Origin: Nocardioides immobilis | GTDB taxonomy: Bacteria > Actinomycetota > Actinomycetes > Propionibacteriales > Nocardioidaceae | Length of the DNA stretch: 64,000 nt | Reading direction: 5' to 3' | Assembly: GCF_003515065.1 (NCBI RefSeq) | Contig: NZ_QXGH01000021.1 | Span: 62,001 to 126,000 of the forward strand | Shown here: positions 32,337-43,180 of the stretch, piece after piece | Layout: every line of letters begins with the position of its first letter | How positions within the stretch are numbered: position 1 is the stretch's first letter | Notes under the pieces: generated by a model | What the model was told of the DNA's origin: nothing | The model's database searches: none | The model's input: only the letters and a program-made list of their open reading frames with translations | Made by a program: the position numbers and the translations under genes

Positions 32337-33386
32337 CCGAAGGGCGCCGGTCGAGATCCTGGCGGCGATCGCAGCCATCACCGGACAGACCTTGGAGGAC
32401 GCTCGTGAGGCATACGAGGAGGCGAAGCCACATCGCCGCGACGACCGCCCGACCTCGTCCGAGGACATCGCTTCCCTGCTTGTTCAGCTCAAGACCCGCC
32501 TGGGGCTTGCGCCTGCTGTGGACATCAGGGAGGCGGCCGAACTGCGAGCCGGTCTCGACACGATCCTGGGCGAGGATGCCGTCTTCGGCAGCGGCGAGTT
32601 CGCGGCTCTGAGTGCCGTGCTCAGGCGCACCCCTGAGCACGTCCCCACCGTGGACCGGGAGCCGGTTGCGTTCCCGCCGCTTCCGGACCACCAGGCCCAG
32701 ATGTGGAAGACGCTCATCGGACTCGAGGAGCTCGGACACCCGTGGGCTCTCGTGGGAGGGCAGATGACAATGCTCCACTGCCTGGAGAACGGCGTCACGG
32801 CGATCCGTCCCACTGACGATGGCGACATCGTTGTCGGCGTGTGGACCAGCGCGACGCGCTCCGAGAAACCAGCCGCTACTTGCGCGCCCGAGAGTTCAGG
32901 GAGGAGAAGACCAGCGACGGCTACGGCTCTCGCTTCGTGCGCGGCCAAGACACGGTGATCGACGTACTCCTCCCCGAAGGACTCGAGCGGCAGAACGACT
33001 ATCCGACCACGATCTCCGGCCGTCCCGGGTTCTCCACCGAAGGCGGCCGGCAGGCGCTCGGTCGCGCCGGGCGGGTCCCGGTGCAGGTCGAGGACGTCAT
33101 CGGGTACGTCCGCAGACCAACAATTCTGGGACCGATCGTCGCGAAGGCGCATGCGGACGTGGTCGACAGCAAGGACGTCGACCGTCACGTCCAGGACGTC
33201 GTCACCCTCGCTGAGATCGCGCTGCGCAACCCGCGTGCGGTGCTCGAGCAGGTCCGGCCATCCGACCGCAGGCCGGTCCGCAGATTCCTCCGGGACAGGA
33301 GCGCTGAGGACCGCTACTTGCGCACCGCCAGCGACCCCATGGCTGTGCACTCCCTCCTCGCTCGACTCGCTGGTCTCGACTCCTGA
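32329..33386 (+). pseudogene. AbiEii-like nucleotidyltransferase, frameshifted
   Basis: The frame from ATG 32329 contains HPWALVGGQMTMLHCLENGV and RPTDDGDIVV, a nucleotidyltransferase core (GGxxxxxH, then D-x-D-like acids). Near 32847 a one-base deletion (an ACC-CAG junction reduced to ACC-AG) moves the reading to another phase. There QRDALRETSRYLRAREF, then DGYGSRFVRGQDTVIDVLLP, continue to a stop at 33386. Read together the two halves form one plausible protein of about 350 residues. In AbiE systems the partner transferase is the toxin; here it is probably inactive unless the shift is a sequence error. Confidence 0.65.
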
Positions 33387-33871
33387 CACCGCTTCCTCGC
33401 GCAGCACCCTTGACGAAGAGCTGGTCCCGATTCGTTCGTGCGTCTGCTCGAGGGGAACGGTCGATCCGTAGTGCCACGGGCGGCTGTGGTGGCGAGCATC
33501 GGGTCTCGCGACTCCACGCATTGAGATGGGTCGGTGCGGCGGGTTGCCGGGCTCGGCCCCGGCTCGGTTTCCCGGACCCCCGATGGGGTCAGGTCTTCGT
33601 CAGGGAAGCCTTGTTTGTCAAGGCATCCTTGACTTAGGATGGAATCCCGCTGGCCCTACCTGGGAGGCGCAGTGTCGAAGAAGAGTCGAAGCAGGTTCGA
33701 CGAGTCAGTTGCCGAGCGCCAGGCGGTAGAAGGCTGAGCCGCGTCTGTTTTGGGTAGTGGTCCGGGCGAACTGCATTACCGTTTCTGATAATTGGACAGG
33801 ACCCGGAGTAGCACGAGATCTCCCTTTCGTTCCGGGCCAGTCCGCCGGCTCATGCCCATCTTCCCCAACGG
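33387..33871. other. Intergenic region with two small hairpins
   Basis: No full gene. GCCTTG-TTTGT-CAAGGC at about 33608-33624 and ATCCT-TGACTT-AGGAT directly after form two small hairpins; they may be a terminator or operator. A 21-codon frame at 33672-33737 starts with GTG after GGGAGG and is too short to judge. An alternative signal-peptide frame of the GH16 gene runs from about 33757 into the next feature. Confidence 0.4.
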
Positions 33872-36800
33872 ATGGTTCTGTCTTGCTATCTCTACTCTCG
33901 CGGCGTTCTCGCCGTCTGCTTTCAGTCGTCGTGGTCGTCGCGAGCGTCCTGGCCCCGATTTGGGGTGAGCGCCGTCGATGCTGCGGCTGCGGTTGACGAC
34001 AGCTCGGTCGGGACGATCGATGAGTTGCGTGCCGCGAGCAACAGTTGCACCGGCACGGTCGCGGACCCGACCACGATCACCCTCGCGGCCGACATTGCCG
34101 ACCCAGCCGCTCAGGTGGACATCAACTGTCACGCGGTTCTCGCCCTTGCCGGGCACGACCTGGCCGTCCGCAACCTGGTGATCAGCAGCAACCAGGCGCT
34201 GACGATCGTGGACACCGGTACCGGTGGCACCCTCACCGCCGACGCCGGGGAGACATCCGACGTTGCCGGCATCCAGAACACCGGCGCCACCCTCACCGTC
34301 GCCAGCGGCACCATCGCCGCCACCGGCGGCCTGTACGCGGCCGGTATTGGCGGCGGCCCATCCGGAGACGGCGGGATCACCACGATCAACGGCGGTACGG
34401 TCATCGCCACCACTGTCAGTGCCGGGGACTCCGGTGGCAGCTCGGCGGTCGGTCCAGGGGATGGCGGGGCGTCGTTCGGGTCGTTGTCGGTGAACGGCGG
34501 GGTGCTGCGGCTGCCCTCGGGCTTCCTGCGGGTTCCCGACTCGGCCGGAGTGGAGATCACCGTCGGCCCGGGCGGGTGATCGACGGCTCCGGCGGCCCGG
34601 GGGCGACGTACGCCACCGTCACCGGAGCCGGTCAGATCGACAACCGTGGGCGGATCCTGCTGCCGACCGAGAAGGTCACCGCCGGCGGCGTCACGGTCAC
34701 CGGCCGGCACTATGCGATCAGCTTCGACACCCAGGGCGGATCCGGTGTCCCGGACCCGGTCACCGTGTTCGCCGACACCTTCGACAACGGTGCTCGCAGC
34801 TTCCCGACGAACCCGACCAAGCCCGGCGCGACCTTCGCCGGCTGGAACTCTGCAGCCGACGGCAGCGGCGCCCGGGTGACGGCCACCAGGACGCTGCGCG
34901 GTTCCAGTCTCGGAGGCACACCCGTGCCGATCACCGCCTACGCCCAGTGGTTGCCGGTCCCCGCGATCACCGCGATCGCACCGTCCTCCGGTCCGATCGA
35001 GGGGGGCACGAGCGTGGTGATCACCGGCACCGGGTTCACCGGCGCCACCAAGGTCACCTTCGGCAAGTCGGGTCAAGCCGCCAGCTTCACCGTGGACTCC
35101 GCCACCCAGATCACGGCCATCTCACCCGCGTCGGCGACGACTGGGGCGCGCGCGATCACGGTGACCACCGCGGCCGGCCGGAGCGCCTACGTCGACGCCG
35201 GCCGGTTCACCTACACCGCCCCGGCGCCCGCGATCACCGCGATCGCACCGTCCTCCGGTCCGATCGAGGGGGGCACGAGCGTGGTGATCACCGGCACCGG
35301 GTTCACCGGCGCCACCAAGGTCGGCTTCGGCCAGGCGGGTCAAGCCGCCAGCTTCACCGTGGACTCCGCCACCCAGATCACCGCCATCTCACCCGCGTCG
35401 GCGACGACTGGGGCGCGCGCGATCACGGTGACCACCGCGGCCGGCCGGAGCGCCTACGTCGACGCCGGCCGGTTCACCTACACCGCCCCGGCGCCTGCGA
35501 TCACCGCGATCGCACCGTCCTCCGGTCCGATCGAGGGGGGCACGAGCGTGGTGATCACCGGCACCGGGTTCACCGGCGCCACCAGGGTCGTCTTCGGCCA
35601 GGCGGGTCCGGCCACCAGCTTCACCGTGGACTCCGCCACCCAGATCACCGCCATCTCACCCGCGTCGGCGACCACCGGGGCGCGCGCGATCACGGTGACC
35701 ACCGCGGGCGGCCGGAGCGCCTACGTCGACGCCGGCCGGTTCACCTACACCGCCCCGGCGCCCGCGATCACCGGGATCGCACCCTCCTCCGGTCCGATCG
35801 AAGGGGGCACGAGCGTGGTGATCACCGGCACCGGGTTCACCGGCGCCACCAAGGTCGTCTTCGGCACGGCCGGACCCGCCACCAGCTTCACTGTGGACTC
35901 CGCCACCCAGATCACCGCCATCTCACCCCCGTCGGCGACCACCGGGGTCCGCGCGATCACGGTGACCACCGTGGGCGGCCCCAGCGCCTATGTCGACGCC
36001 GGCCGGTTCACCTACACCGCCCCGGCGCCCGCGATCACCGCGATCGCACCGTCCTCGGGTCCCCTGAGCGGGGGCACCACAGTGGTGATCACCGGCACCG
36101 CGTTCACCGGCGCCACCAAGGTCGTCTTCGGCCAGGCGGGTCCGGCCACCAGCTTCACCGTGGACTCCGCCACCCGGATCACCGCCATCTCGCCCCCGTC
36201 GGCGACCGCCGGGGCTCGCGCGATCACGGTGACCACCGTGGGCGGCCCCAGTGCCTACGTCGACGCCGGCCGGTTCACCTACGTTGCGGCACCCGCGATC
36301 ACCGCGATCGCACCGTCCTCGGGTCCCCTGAACGGGGGGACGAGCGTGGTGATCACCGGCACCGGGTTCACCGGCGCCACCAAGGTCACCTTCGGCGATG
36401 CGGGTCCCGCGACCAGCTTCACCGTGGACTCCGCCACCCAGATCACCGCGACCTCACCGGCCGCGTCCGACATCGGCGCCCGCCACGTCTCCGTCAGCAC
36501 CGTGGGCGGCGCTAATGCCGAGGTGGAGGCCGACCTGTTCACCTACACCGCTGTGATCACCAGGGTCGTCCCGTCCGCGGGTCCGATGAGCGGGGGCACG
36601 AGCGTGGTGATCACCGGGACCGGGTTCACCGGCGCCACCGCGGTCACCTTCGGCGATGCGGGTCCCGCGACCAGCTTCACCGTGGATTCCGCGACCCAGA
36701 TCACCGCGACCTCACCGGCCGCGTCCGACACCGGCGCCCGAAACATCCGGGTGACCACGGCGGACGGCGAGATCCCTGCCGTGAACGCGGTCGCCGACCG

Positions 36801-37599
36801 GTTCACCTACACTGACCCGCCCGACGCCTGTGGAGATCTGCTCGTCAAGGACGACGGCAGCACCTGGACGTGCTCGTTCGTCGACGACTTCGACGGGCAG
36901 TCGCTCGACACGACCAAGTGGGGCGTCCAACAGTCGTCGATCACCGGCTTCCGGACGGGTGAGACCTGCTACGTGAACTCACCCGAGAACATCGCCGTTC
37001 GCAACGGCGAGCTCCTGCTCACCGCCCGCCGCGAGGCGCAGAATCTCGCCTGCGACAGCACGCTCGGCAGCTTCTCGACGCCGTACACCGGCGGCATGGT
37101 CGGGACCCGGGGCAAGTTCTCCCAGACCTACGGTCGGTTCGAGGTGCGTGCGAAGTATCCGGCGGTCACCGTCGCCGGCCTCCACGGCGGCTTCTGGACC
37201 ATGCCTCGGACCAACACCTACGGCGTCTGGCCAGCGTCGGGCGAGCTGGACATTGCGGAGTGGTGGTCGAACGCGCCGACCCAGGTGCTGCCGACCCTCC
37301 ACTACACCGGGGACTCCCTCGCCGACTCCGGATGGAACTGCCGGGTCAGCACACCGAGCAGCTACCACACCTACACCATGGAGTGGTACCCCGACGTGGT
37401 CAGGTTCTTCATCGACGGCGAGATGTGCTTCGAGCGCTCGTGGACGCCGACCGGCCTCATCGCCCCGCAGCCGTTCGACAAGCCGTTCAGCATGATCCTC
37501 AACATGGGAGTCGGCTCGCTGTCCGGAGGCAACAAGGTGTCGGCAGACACGCCGCTGCCTGCGACGTACACCGTCGACTACGCCAAGGTTTGGCGCTGA
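33872..37599 (+). pseudogene. Secreted GH16 glycosidase with IPT/TIG repeats, two frameshifts
   Basis: The coding signal uses three stretches. A signal peptide (RRSRRLLSVVVVVASVLAPIWG) lies in one phase up to about 33963. A middle part (VSAVDAAAAVDDSSVGTIDEL to VEITVGPGG) is in a second phase to 34579, and the remainder from about 34576 returns to the first phase. So one +1 and one -1 indel cancel. Downstream come an InlB B-repeat/Flg_new module (ISFDTQGG...FAGWNSAADG), seven IPT/TIG domains, and a GH16 domain with the catalytic GELDIAEWW motif (E-x-D-x-x-E). GH16 enzymes cut beta-1,3/1,4-glucans or galactans. As sequenced, the full product cannot be made in one frame. Confidence 0.75.
34963..36819 (+). 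repeat. Seven tandem IPT/TIG-coding repeats (about 267 bp)
   Basis: Units start near 34963, 35230, 35497, 35764, 36031, 36295 and 36553. Each codes for about 89 residues opening with AITAIAPSSGP and containing GGTSVVITGTGFTGAT and SFTVDSATQITA. The first four to five are nearly identical in DNA; the last two diverge. Such identity implies recent tandem amplification or gene conversion. The domains probably act as a stalk or carbohydrate-binding spacer before the GH16 domain. Confidence 0.9.
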
Positions 37600-37601
37600 G
37601 C

Positions 37602-37905
37602 CAGGGTCGCCAGGACCTTCTCTGCGGCCTGCTGGCCCGAGTTGGCCGCGTCAGCGAGAGAGGGCATGTCGAGCAGGTAGTCGCCGGCGAGGTAGACGGG
37701 GCCGAGGTTCTGACGAAGCGTCGGCAGCGAAGCGCGCCCGCCTGACCCCGCGCAGCACGAAGTCAGCGCGTCGCGCGTCAGCTCGCCCGGATCCGCCTGG
37801 GCCACGGCTTCTCGGGGTCTATCTCCAAGAACGGCACGTTCGCGAGGATGCGGGTTCCGACGGCCGCCAGCCCCAAGCGGTCTCGGAAGGGAGCCGTGCG
37901 GTGAT
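37602..37905 (-). pseudogene. FAD-dependent amine-oxidase-type C-terminal remnant
   Basis: The minus strand reads LGPVYLAGDYLLDMPSLADAANSGQ, in pieces, the conserved FAD-binding end of amine oxidase/protoporphyrinogen oxidase-like flavoproteins. An earlier piece (FRDRLGLAAVGTRILANVPFL) is in another frame and closed by a stop. No N-terminal dinucleotide motif is present. It is a decayed gene wedged between the GH16 gene and pyruvate carboxylase. Confidence 0.5.
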
Positions 37906-37909
37906 CGCG

Positions 37910-40900
37910 TCACAGCACGAGGAGCAGGTCTCCACCTTCGACCGACTGCGGCCGGGTGACCACGGTGCGTGACACGGTGCCGCCGATCGGCGCGGTGATC
38001 GATGCCTCCATCTTCATCGCCTCGATCGTCGCGACGACCTGACCCGCCTCGACGGTGTCGCCCGGCGCGACGACGACGGTGGCCACGCCCTGGAACGGCG
38101 CTGCCACGTGCGACGGGTTGCCGGGGTCGGCCCGCTCCTGGCTCGGGGCGTCGACGTGGACCGACCGGTCACGAACCGTGATCGGGCGGAGCTGCCCGTT
38201 GATGGTGCACATCGCCGTGCGGTAGCCGCGCTCGTCGGGCTCGCCGATCGCCTCGAGGCCCAGCAGCAAGGTCTTCCCGGGCTCGAGCTCGATCTCGTGC
38301 TCGTCACCCGCGCGGAGTCCGTAGAGCCAGTCCACGGTCGGCAGGACCGACGTGTCGCCGTACCGCTCCCGGGACTCGAGGAAGTCACGGGTCGGTCCGG
38401 GGAAGAGGAGCTCGTTGAGCGTCGTACGGCGGTCGTCGGCAAGGCCGCTGCGCTGGGCGTCGGTGAGCGCGAGCTCGGGAGGCGGGCCGGAGCGTCCCTG
38501 CAGGGCGCGGGTCCGGAACGGTTCCGGCCAGCCACCGGGCGGGTCGCCGAGCTCGCCGCGGAGGAACCCGATGACCGAGTCGGGGATGTCGAACCGCTCC
38601 GGCTCGGCGGCGAACTCCTCGGGATCCGCGCCGACCGCCACGAGGTGGAGCGCGAGGTCGCCGACCACCTTCGACGAGGGGGTGACCTTGACGACGTTGC
38701 CGAGGATCCGGTTGGCCGCGGCGTACATGCCCTCGATCTGCTCGAACTTCTCACCGAGTCCGAGGGTGATCGCCTGCTGCCGCAGGTTGGAGAGCTGCCC
38801 GCCGGGGATCTCGTGGGTGTAGACCCGGCCGGTGGGCGCGGGTAGGCCGGACTCGAACGGCGCGTAGAGCCGGCGGGTCGCCTCCCAGTAGGGCTCGAGG
38901 GCACAGACAGCGTCGAGCGAGAGGCCGGTCTCCCGGTCGCTGCGCGCGGTCGCGGAGACCAGGGCCGAGAGCGGTGGCTGGGAGGTCGTGCCGGCCAGCG
39001 CGGCCGAGGCGGCGTCGACGGCATCGACCCCGGCGTCGATCGCGGCCACCAGGGTCGCGAGCTGCCCGCCCGAGGTGTCGTGGGTGTGCAGGTGGACCGG
39101 CAGGTCGAACTCCGACCGCAGGGCGGTGACGAGGGTCCGCGCCGCCGGCGCGCGCAGCAGCCCGGCCATGTCCTTGATCGCGAGGACGTGGGCGCCGGCG
39201 TCGACGATCTGCTCGGCCAGCTTCAGGTAGTAGTCGAGCGTGTAGAGGCTCTCGCCCGGGTCGGAGAGGTCGCCGGTGTAGCAGAGCGCGACCTCGGCGA
39301 CCGAGCTGCCGGTCGCTCGCACAGCGTCGATGGCGGGCCGCATCTGCTCGACGTCGTTGAGCGCGTCGAAGATCCGGAACACGTCGATCCCGGTCTGCGC
39401 GGCCTCCTCCACGAACGCGTCGGTGACGTCGGTCGGGTACGGCGTGTAGCCGACGGTGTTCCGCCCCCGGAGCAGCATCTGCAGGCAGATGTTGGGCACG
39501 GCTTCACGGATCCCGGCGAGGCGCTCCCAGGGGTCCTCGCCGAGGAAGCGGAGCGCGACGTCGTACGTCGCCCCGCCCCAGCACTCCAGCGACCACAGCT
39601 GCGGGGTGAGCCGGGCGACATGCCCGGCGACGGCGAGCAGGTCGTGCGTCCGGACCCGGGTGGCGAGCAGGCTCTGGTGGGCGTCGCGGAACGTGGTGTC
39701 GGTGACTGCGACGTCGGCCCGCTCCCGCAGCCGGCGTGCGAACTCCGCGGGGCCGTGCCGCAGCAGCTCCTGCCGCGAGCCGTCCGGCGCGGTCTCCGCC
39801 ACGGACACGGGCGGCAGCTTGGTCGCAGGGTCCAGCGTCGTCGGCGCCGGCCCGTGGGGCTGGTTGACGGTCACGTCCGCCAGGTAGCCGAGCAGCTTGG
39901 TGCCCCGGTCGCCGCCGGCGCGGGCACCCAACAGGTGGGGGTGGTCCTCGATGAAGCTCGTGGTCACCCGGCCGCTCTCGAAGTCGGGATCGGTGAGGAC
40001 CGCCTGCAGGAACGCGAGGTTCGTGGACACGCCCCGGATCCGGAACTCCGCGAGCGCGCGGCGCGCCTTCTCGACCGCGAGCTCGTGCGTGCGGCCGCGG
40101 CAGGTCAGCTTGGCCAGCATCGAGTCGAAGTGGGCGGAAACCTCAGCGCCCGTGTACGTCGTACCGCCGTCGAGGCGCACGCCCGGGCCGCCCGGTGAGC
40201 GGTACGACGTGATCTTGCCGGTGTCGGGCCGGAACCCGTTGGCCGGGTCCTCGGTCGTGATCCGGCACTGCAGCGCCGCCCCGCGCAGCGTGATCGACTC
40301 CTGGGTCAGCCCGAGGTCGGCGAGCGACTCGCCCGCCGCGATCCGCATCTGCGACTGCACCAGGTCGACCTCGGTGACCTCCTCGGTGACCGTGTGCTCG
40401 ACCTGGATGCGGGGGTTCATCTCGATGAAGACGTACGGATGGGGGGCTTCGCCCCCCTTCGACCCCCCGAAAGACGCCGCGGCCTTGGTGTCCAACAAGA
40501 ACTCCACCGTCCCCGCGTTGCGGTAGCCGATCTCGCGCGCGAACCGGACGGCGTCCGCGCAGATCCGGTCCCGCAGGCCGGGGTCGAGGTTCGGGGCGGG
40601 GGCGATCTCGACGACCTTCTGGTGGCGTCGCTGCACCGAGCAGTCCCGCTCGAAGAGGTGGATCACCTCGCCGTCACCATCGGCGAGGATCTGCACCTCG
40701 ATGTGCCGGGGGTCGACGACCGCCTGCTCGATGAACACGGTGGGGTCGCCGAAGGCGCCCTCGGCCTCCCGCATGCAGGTCGTCACCGCCTCGCGCAGCG
40801 ACGCGCGCCCGTCGACGCGACGCATGCCGCGGCCGCCGCCACCGGCGACCGCCTTCACGAAGAGCGGGAAGGGAAGCTCGGCCGCCGACGACACGAGCTC

Positions 40901-41329
40901 GTCGACGTCGGTCGACGGCGCCACGCTGGCCAGCGTCGGGACACCGGCGGCTCGTGCCGCGGCGATCGCCCGGGCCTTGTTGCCGGCCAGCGTCAGCACC
41001 TCCGCGCCCGGGCCGATGAAGGTGATGCCGTGGTCCGCGCACGCCTCGGCGAGCGCCGGGTTCTCGGACAGGAAGCCGTAGCCCGGGTAGACCGCGTCGG
41101 CACCGGAGCGCAGGGCGACCTCCACGATCGCCTCCGGATCCAGGTAGGCCCGCACCGGGTGGCCGCGCTCGCCGATCTCGTAGGCCTCGTCCGCCCGGAG
41201 CCGGTGCTCCGACCACCGGTCCTCGTGCGGGAACACGGCAACGGTGCGGGCGCCCATCTCGTACGCCGCCCGGAACGCGCGGACCGCGATCTCGCCGCGG
41301 TTGGCCACCAGGATCTTCGAAAACGCCAC
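37910..41329 (-). CDS. pyc: Pyruvate carboxylase
   Basis: 1139 residues, full length. Biotin carboxylase domain first (KILVANRGEIAVRAFRAAYE; glycine-rich GGGGRGMRRV; EMNPRIQVEHTVTEEVT), then the carboxyltransferase domain (TTFRDAHQSLLATRVRTHDL; MLLRGRNTVGYTPYP), then the biotinyl domain with EAMKMEAS near the end. It converts pyruvate, ATP and bicarbonate to oxaloacetate. Here it could feed carbon from glycine and serine made by betaine breakdown into the TCA cycle, but it is also a housekeeping enzyme. It stands as a single gene. Confidence 0.97.
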   Translation of the reverse strand: MAFSKILVANRGEIAVRAFRAAYEMGARTVAVFPHEDRWSEHRLRADEAYEIGERGHPVRAYLDPEAIVEVALRSGADAVYPGYGFLSENPALAEACADHGITFIGPGAEVLTLAGNKARAIAAARAAGVPTLASVAPSTDVDELVSSAAELPFPLFVKAVAGGGGRGMRRVDGRASLREAVTTCMREAEGAFGDPTVFIEQAVVDPRHIEVQILADGDGEVIHLFERDCSVQRRHQKVVEIAPAPNLDPGLRDRICADAVRFAREIGYRNAGTVEFLLDTKAAASFGGSKGGEAPHPYVFIEMNPRIQVEHTVTEEVTEVDLVQSQMRIAAGESLADLGLTQESITLRGAALQCRITTEDPANGFRPDTGKITSYRSPGGPGVRLDGGTTYTGAEVSAHFDSMLAKLTCRGRTHELAVEKARRALAEFRIRGVSTNLAFLQAVLTDPDFESGRVTTSFIEDHPHLLGARAGGDRGTKLLGYLADVTVNQPHGPAPTTLDPATKLPPVSVAETAPDGSRQELLRHGPAEFARRLRERADVAVTDTTFRDAHQSLLATRVRTHDLLAVAGHVARLTPQLWSLECWGGATYDVALRFLGEDPWERLAGIREAVPNICLQMLLRGRNTVGYTPYPTDVTDAFVEEAAQTGIDVFRIFDALNDVEQMRPAIDAVRATGSSVAEVALCYTGDLSDPGESLYTLDYYLKLAEQIVDAGAHVLAIKDMAGLLRAPAARTLVTALRSEFDLPVHLHTHDTSGGQLATLVAAIDAGVDAVDAASAALAGTTSQPPLSALVSATARSDRETGLSLDAVCALEPYWEATRRLYAPFESGLPAPTGRVYTHEIPGGQLSNLRQQAITLGLGEKFEQIEGMYAAANRILGNVVKVTPSSKVVGDLALHLVAVGADPEEFAAEPERFDIPDSVIGFLRGELGDPPGGWPEPFRTRALQGRSGPPPELALTDAQRSGLADDRRTTLNELLFPGPTRDFLESRERYGDTSVLPTVDWLYGLRAGDEHEIELEPGKTLLLGLEAIGEPDERGYRTAMCTINGQLRPITVRDRSVHVDAPSQERADPGNPSHVAAPFQGVATVVVAPGDTVEAGQVVATIEAMKMEASITAPIGGTVSRTVVTRPQSVEGGDLLLVL

Positions 41330-41429
41330 GGTGCGGTTCTCCTACGCAGGTCGGTCGGTCGGAAGTGCTGGCCAGGTCAGCCCGGCACCGTCTCGGGGAT
41401 CCGGATGGGCCGGCACTCCCACGACGGGA

Positions 41430-42059
41430 TCAGTGTCCGCGTGCGATCCACGCGTCGAGGTCGGGTGCCTCGGCGCCCACCGTCGTGTCGTCACCGTGGC
41501 CGGTGTGCACCACGGTGGCCGGGGGCAGGGACAGCACCTTCTCGCGGATCGAGTCGATGATCGTGGGGAAGTCGCTGAACGAGCGGCCGGTGGCGCCGGG
41601 CCCACCCTGGAACAGCGTGTCGCCGGTGAACACCGCCCCGAGCTCCTCGGAGTAGAAGCAGCAGGCGCCCGGCGCGTGGCCCGGCGTGTGCAGCACACGC
41701 AGCCGGATGCCCCCCACCTCGAAGACGTCGCCGTCGGCCAGCTCCTGGTCCGGGGCGAACGCGTGCACGCGGTCCCACAGCACCCGGTCTCCCGGGTGGA
41801 GGTACGACGGCGCGCCGGTCGCCGCGCTCAGGTCACCGGCGGCACCGATGTGGTCGTCGTGCGCATGGGTGAGCAGCACCGCCAGCACCCGGCGGCCGGC
41901 GACGGCCTCCAGGATCGGCTTGGCGTCGTGCGCCGCGTCGATGACGATGCACTCCTCGGCGTCACCGACGACCCAGACGTTGTTCTCGACGTCCCAGGTG
42001 CCGCCGTCGAGGCTGAACGTCCCTGCGGTGACGACCCGGTCGCAACGCGCGCCGGTCAC
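41430..42059 (-). CDS. Metallo-beta-lactamase-fold hydrolase, mycothiol-linked
   Basis: 209 residues. The zinc motif THAHDDH is intact, with later ligands [15 protein letters not shown] and HTGHGDD, as in glyoxalase II-like hydrolases. It overlaps the S-(hydroxymethyl)mycothiol dehydrogenase gene by four bases, the same pairing as next to mycobacterial mscR. It probably hydrolyses S-formylmycothiol or a related thioester to finish formaldehyde oxidation. Substrate is inferred from context. Confidence 0.8.
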   Translation of the reverse strand: MTGARCDRVVTAGTFSLDGGTWDVENNVWVVGDAEECIVIDAAHDAKPILEAVAGRRVLAVLLTHAHDDHIGAAGDLSAATGAPSYLHPGDRVLWDRVHAFAPDQELADGDVFEVGGIRLRVLHTPGHAPGACCFYSEELGAVFTGDTLFQGGPGATGRSFSDFPTIIDSIREKVLSLPPATVVHTGHGDDTTVGAEAPDLDAWIARGH

Positions 42060-43141
42060 AGCTCGACCACCGAGCGCAGCACCTCGCCCTTGTGCATCTT
42101 CTCGAAGGCCTCCTCGACCTCCTTGAGACCGATGGTCTCGGTGACGAAGTCCGACAGCGGGAACCGGCCCTGCTGGGCGAGGTCGACCAGCATCGGGAAG
42201 TCGCGCGAGGGGAGGCAGTCGCCGTACCAGGAGGACTTGAGGGCGCCGCCGCGGCCGAACACCTCGAGGAGGGGAAGGGTGATCTCCAGGTCGGGGGTGG
42301 GTACGCCGACGAGGACCACGGTGCCGGCGAGGTCACGGGCGTAGAACGCCTGCTCGTAGGTCTCGGGCCGTCCCACCGCGTCGACGACGACATCGGCGCC
42401 GAAGCCGCCGGTGAGGCGGCGGATCGCCTCGACGGCGTCCTCCGCGCGGGAGTTCACGGTGTGGGTGGCGCCGAACCCCTTCGCCCACTCGAGCTTCCGG
42501 TCGTCGACGTCGACGGCGATGATCGTGCTCGCACCGGCCAGTGCCGCGCCGGCGATGGCGGCGTCGCCGACCCCGCCGCAGCCGATCACCGCGATCGAGT
42601 CGCCGCGGCTGATGGCACCGGTGTTGACGGCAGCGCCGAAGCCTGCCATCACGCCGCAGCCGAGCAGGCCGGCCGCGCTGGCGGGCGCCTGCGGGTCGAC
42701 CTTGGTGCACTGGCCGGCGGCGACCAGCGTCTTCTCGATGAAGGCCCCGATGCCGAGGGCGGGGGAGAGCGGCGTGCCGTCGGTGAGCGTCATCGGCTGC
42801 GCGGCGTTGTGGGTCGCGAAGCAGTACTGCGGCTTGCCCTTCGCGCACGCCCGGCACTGGCCGCAGACCGCGCGCCAGTTGAGGACGACGAAGTCACCCG
42901 GCTCGACCTCGGTGACACCCGGGCCGACGGCCTCGACGACGCCCGCCGCCTCGTGACCGAGCAGGAAAGGGAACTCGTCGTTGATGCCGCCCTCCCGGTA
43001 GTGCAGGTCGGTGTTGCACACGCCGCAGGCTTGCACCTGGACGACCGCCTCGCCGGGTCCGGGGTCAGGGACCACGATGTCGACGACCTCGACGGGGGCT
43101 CCCTTGCTGCGGGCGATGACTCCCTTGACGGTGACGGGCAC
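42056..43141 (-). CDS. mscR: S-(hydroxymethyl)mycothiol dehydrogenase
   Basis: 361 residues, zinc-dependent class III-like alcohol dehydrogenase. Catalytic zinc ligands lie in [14 protein letters not shown] and GHEAAGVVE; structural zinc cysteines lie in [15 protein letters not shown]; the NAD fold has [11 protein letters not shown]. The sequence matches actinobacterial mycothiol-dependent formaldehyde dehydrogenases. It oxidises the spontaneous formaldehyde-mycothiol adduct. Formaldehyde is released by betaine demethylation encoded nearby. It lies 39 bases after purU, probably in one operon with it. Confidence 0.88.
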   Translation of the reverse strand: MPVTVKGVIARSKGAPVEVVDIVVPDPGPGEAVVQVQACGVCNTDLHYREGGINDEFPFLLGHEAAGVVEAVGPGVTEVEPGDFVVLNWRAVCGQCRACAKGKPQYCFATHNAAQPMTLTDGTPLSPALGIGAFIEKTLVAAGQCTKVDPQAPASAAGLLGCGVMAGFGAAVNTGAISRGDSIAVIGCGGVGDAAIAGAALAGASTIIAVDVDDRKLEWAKGFGATHTVNSRAEDAVEAIRRLTGGFGADVVVDAVGRPETYEQAFYARDLAGTVVLVGVPTPDLEITLPLLEVFGRGGALKSSWYGDCLPSRDFPMLVDLAQQGRFPLSDFVTETIGLKEVEEAFEKMHKGEVLRSVVEL

Positions 43142-43180
43142 GACTCTCCTTGTGCGGATGGAAGTGGGTGGGCGGGCGGA

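Noticed and set aside
32841-33386. Treating the second half of the nucleotidyltransferase as an independent gene
   Set aside because: It has no ribosome site and lacks the N-terminal core; a single missing base joins it to the upstream frame.
34963-36819. Tandem repeats as a second CRISPR array
   Set aside because: The unit is 267 bp, fully coding and without unique spacers; it encodes IPT/TIG domains.
37578-37913. A 111-codon minus-strand gene next to pyc
   Set aside because: Only the last third resembles a flavoprotein C-terminus and another piece lies in a different frame; reported as a remnant instead.
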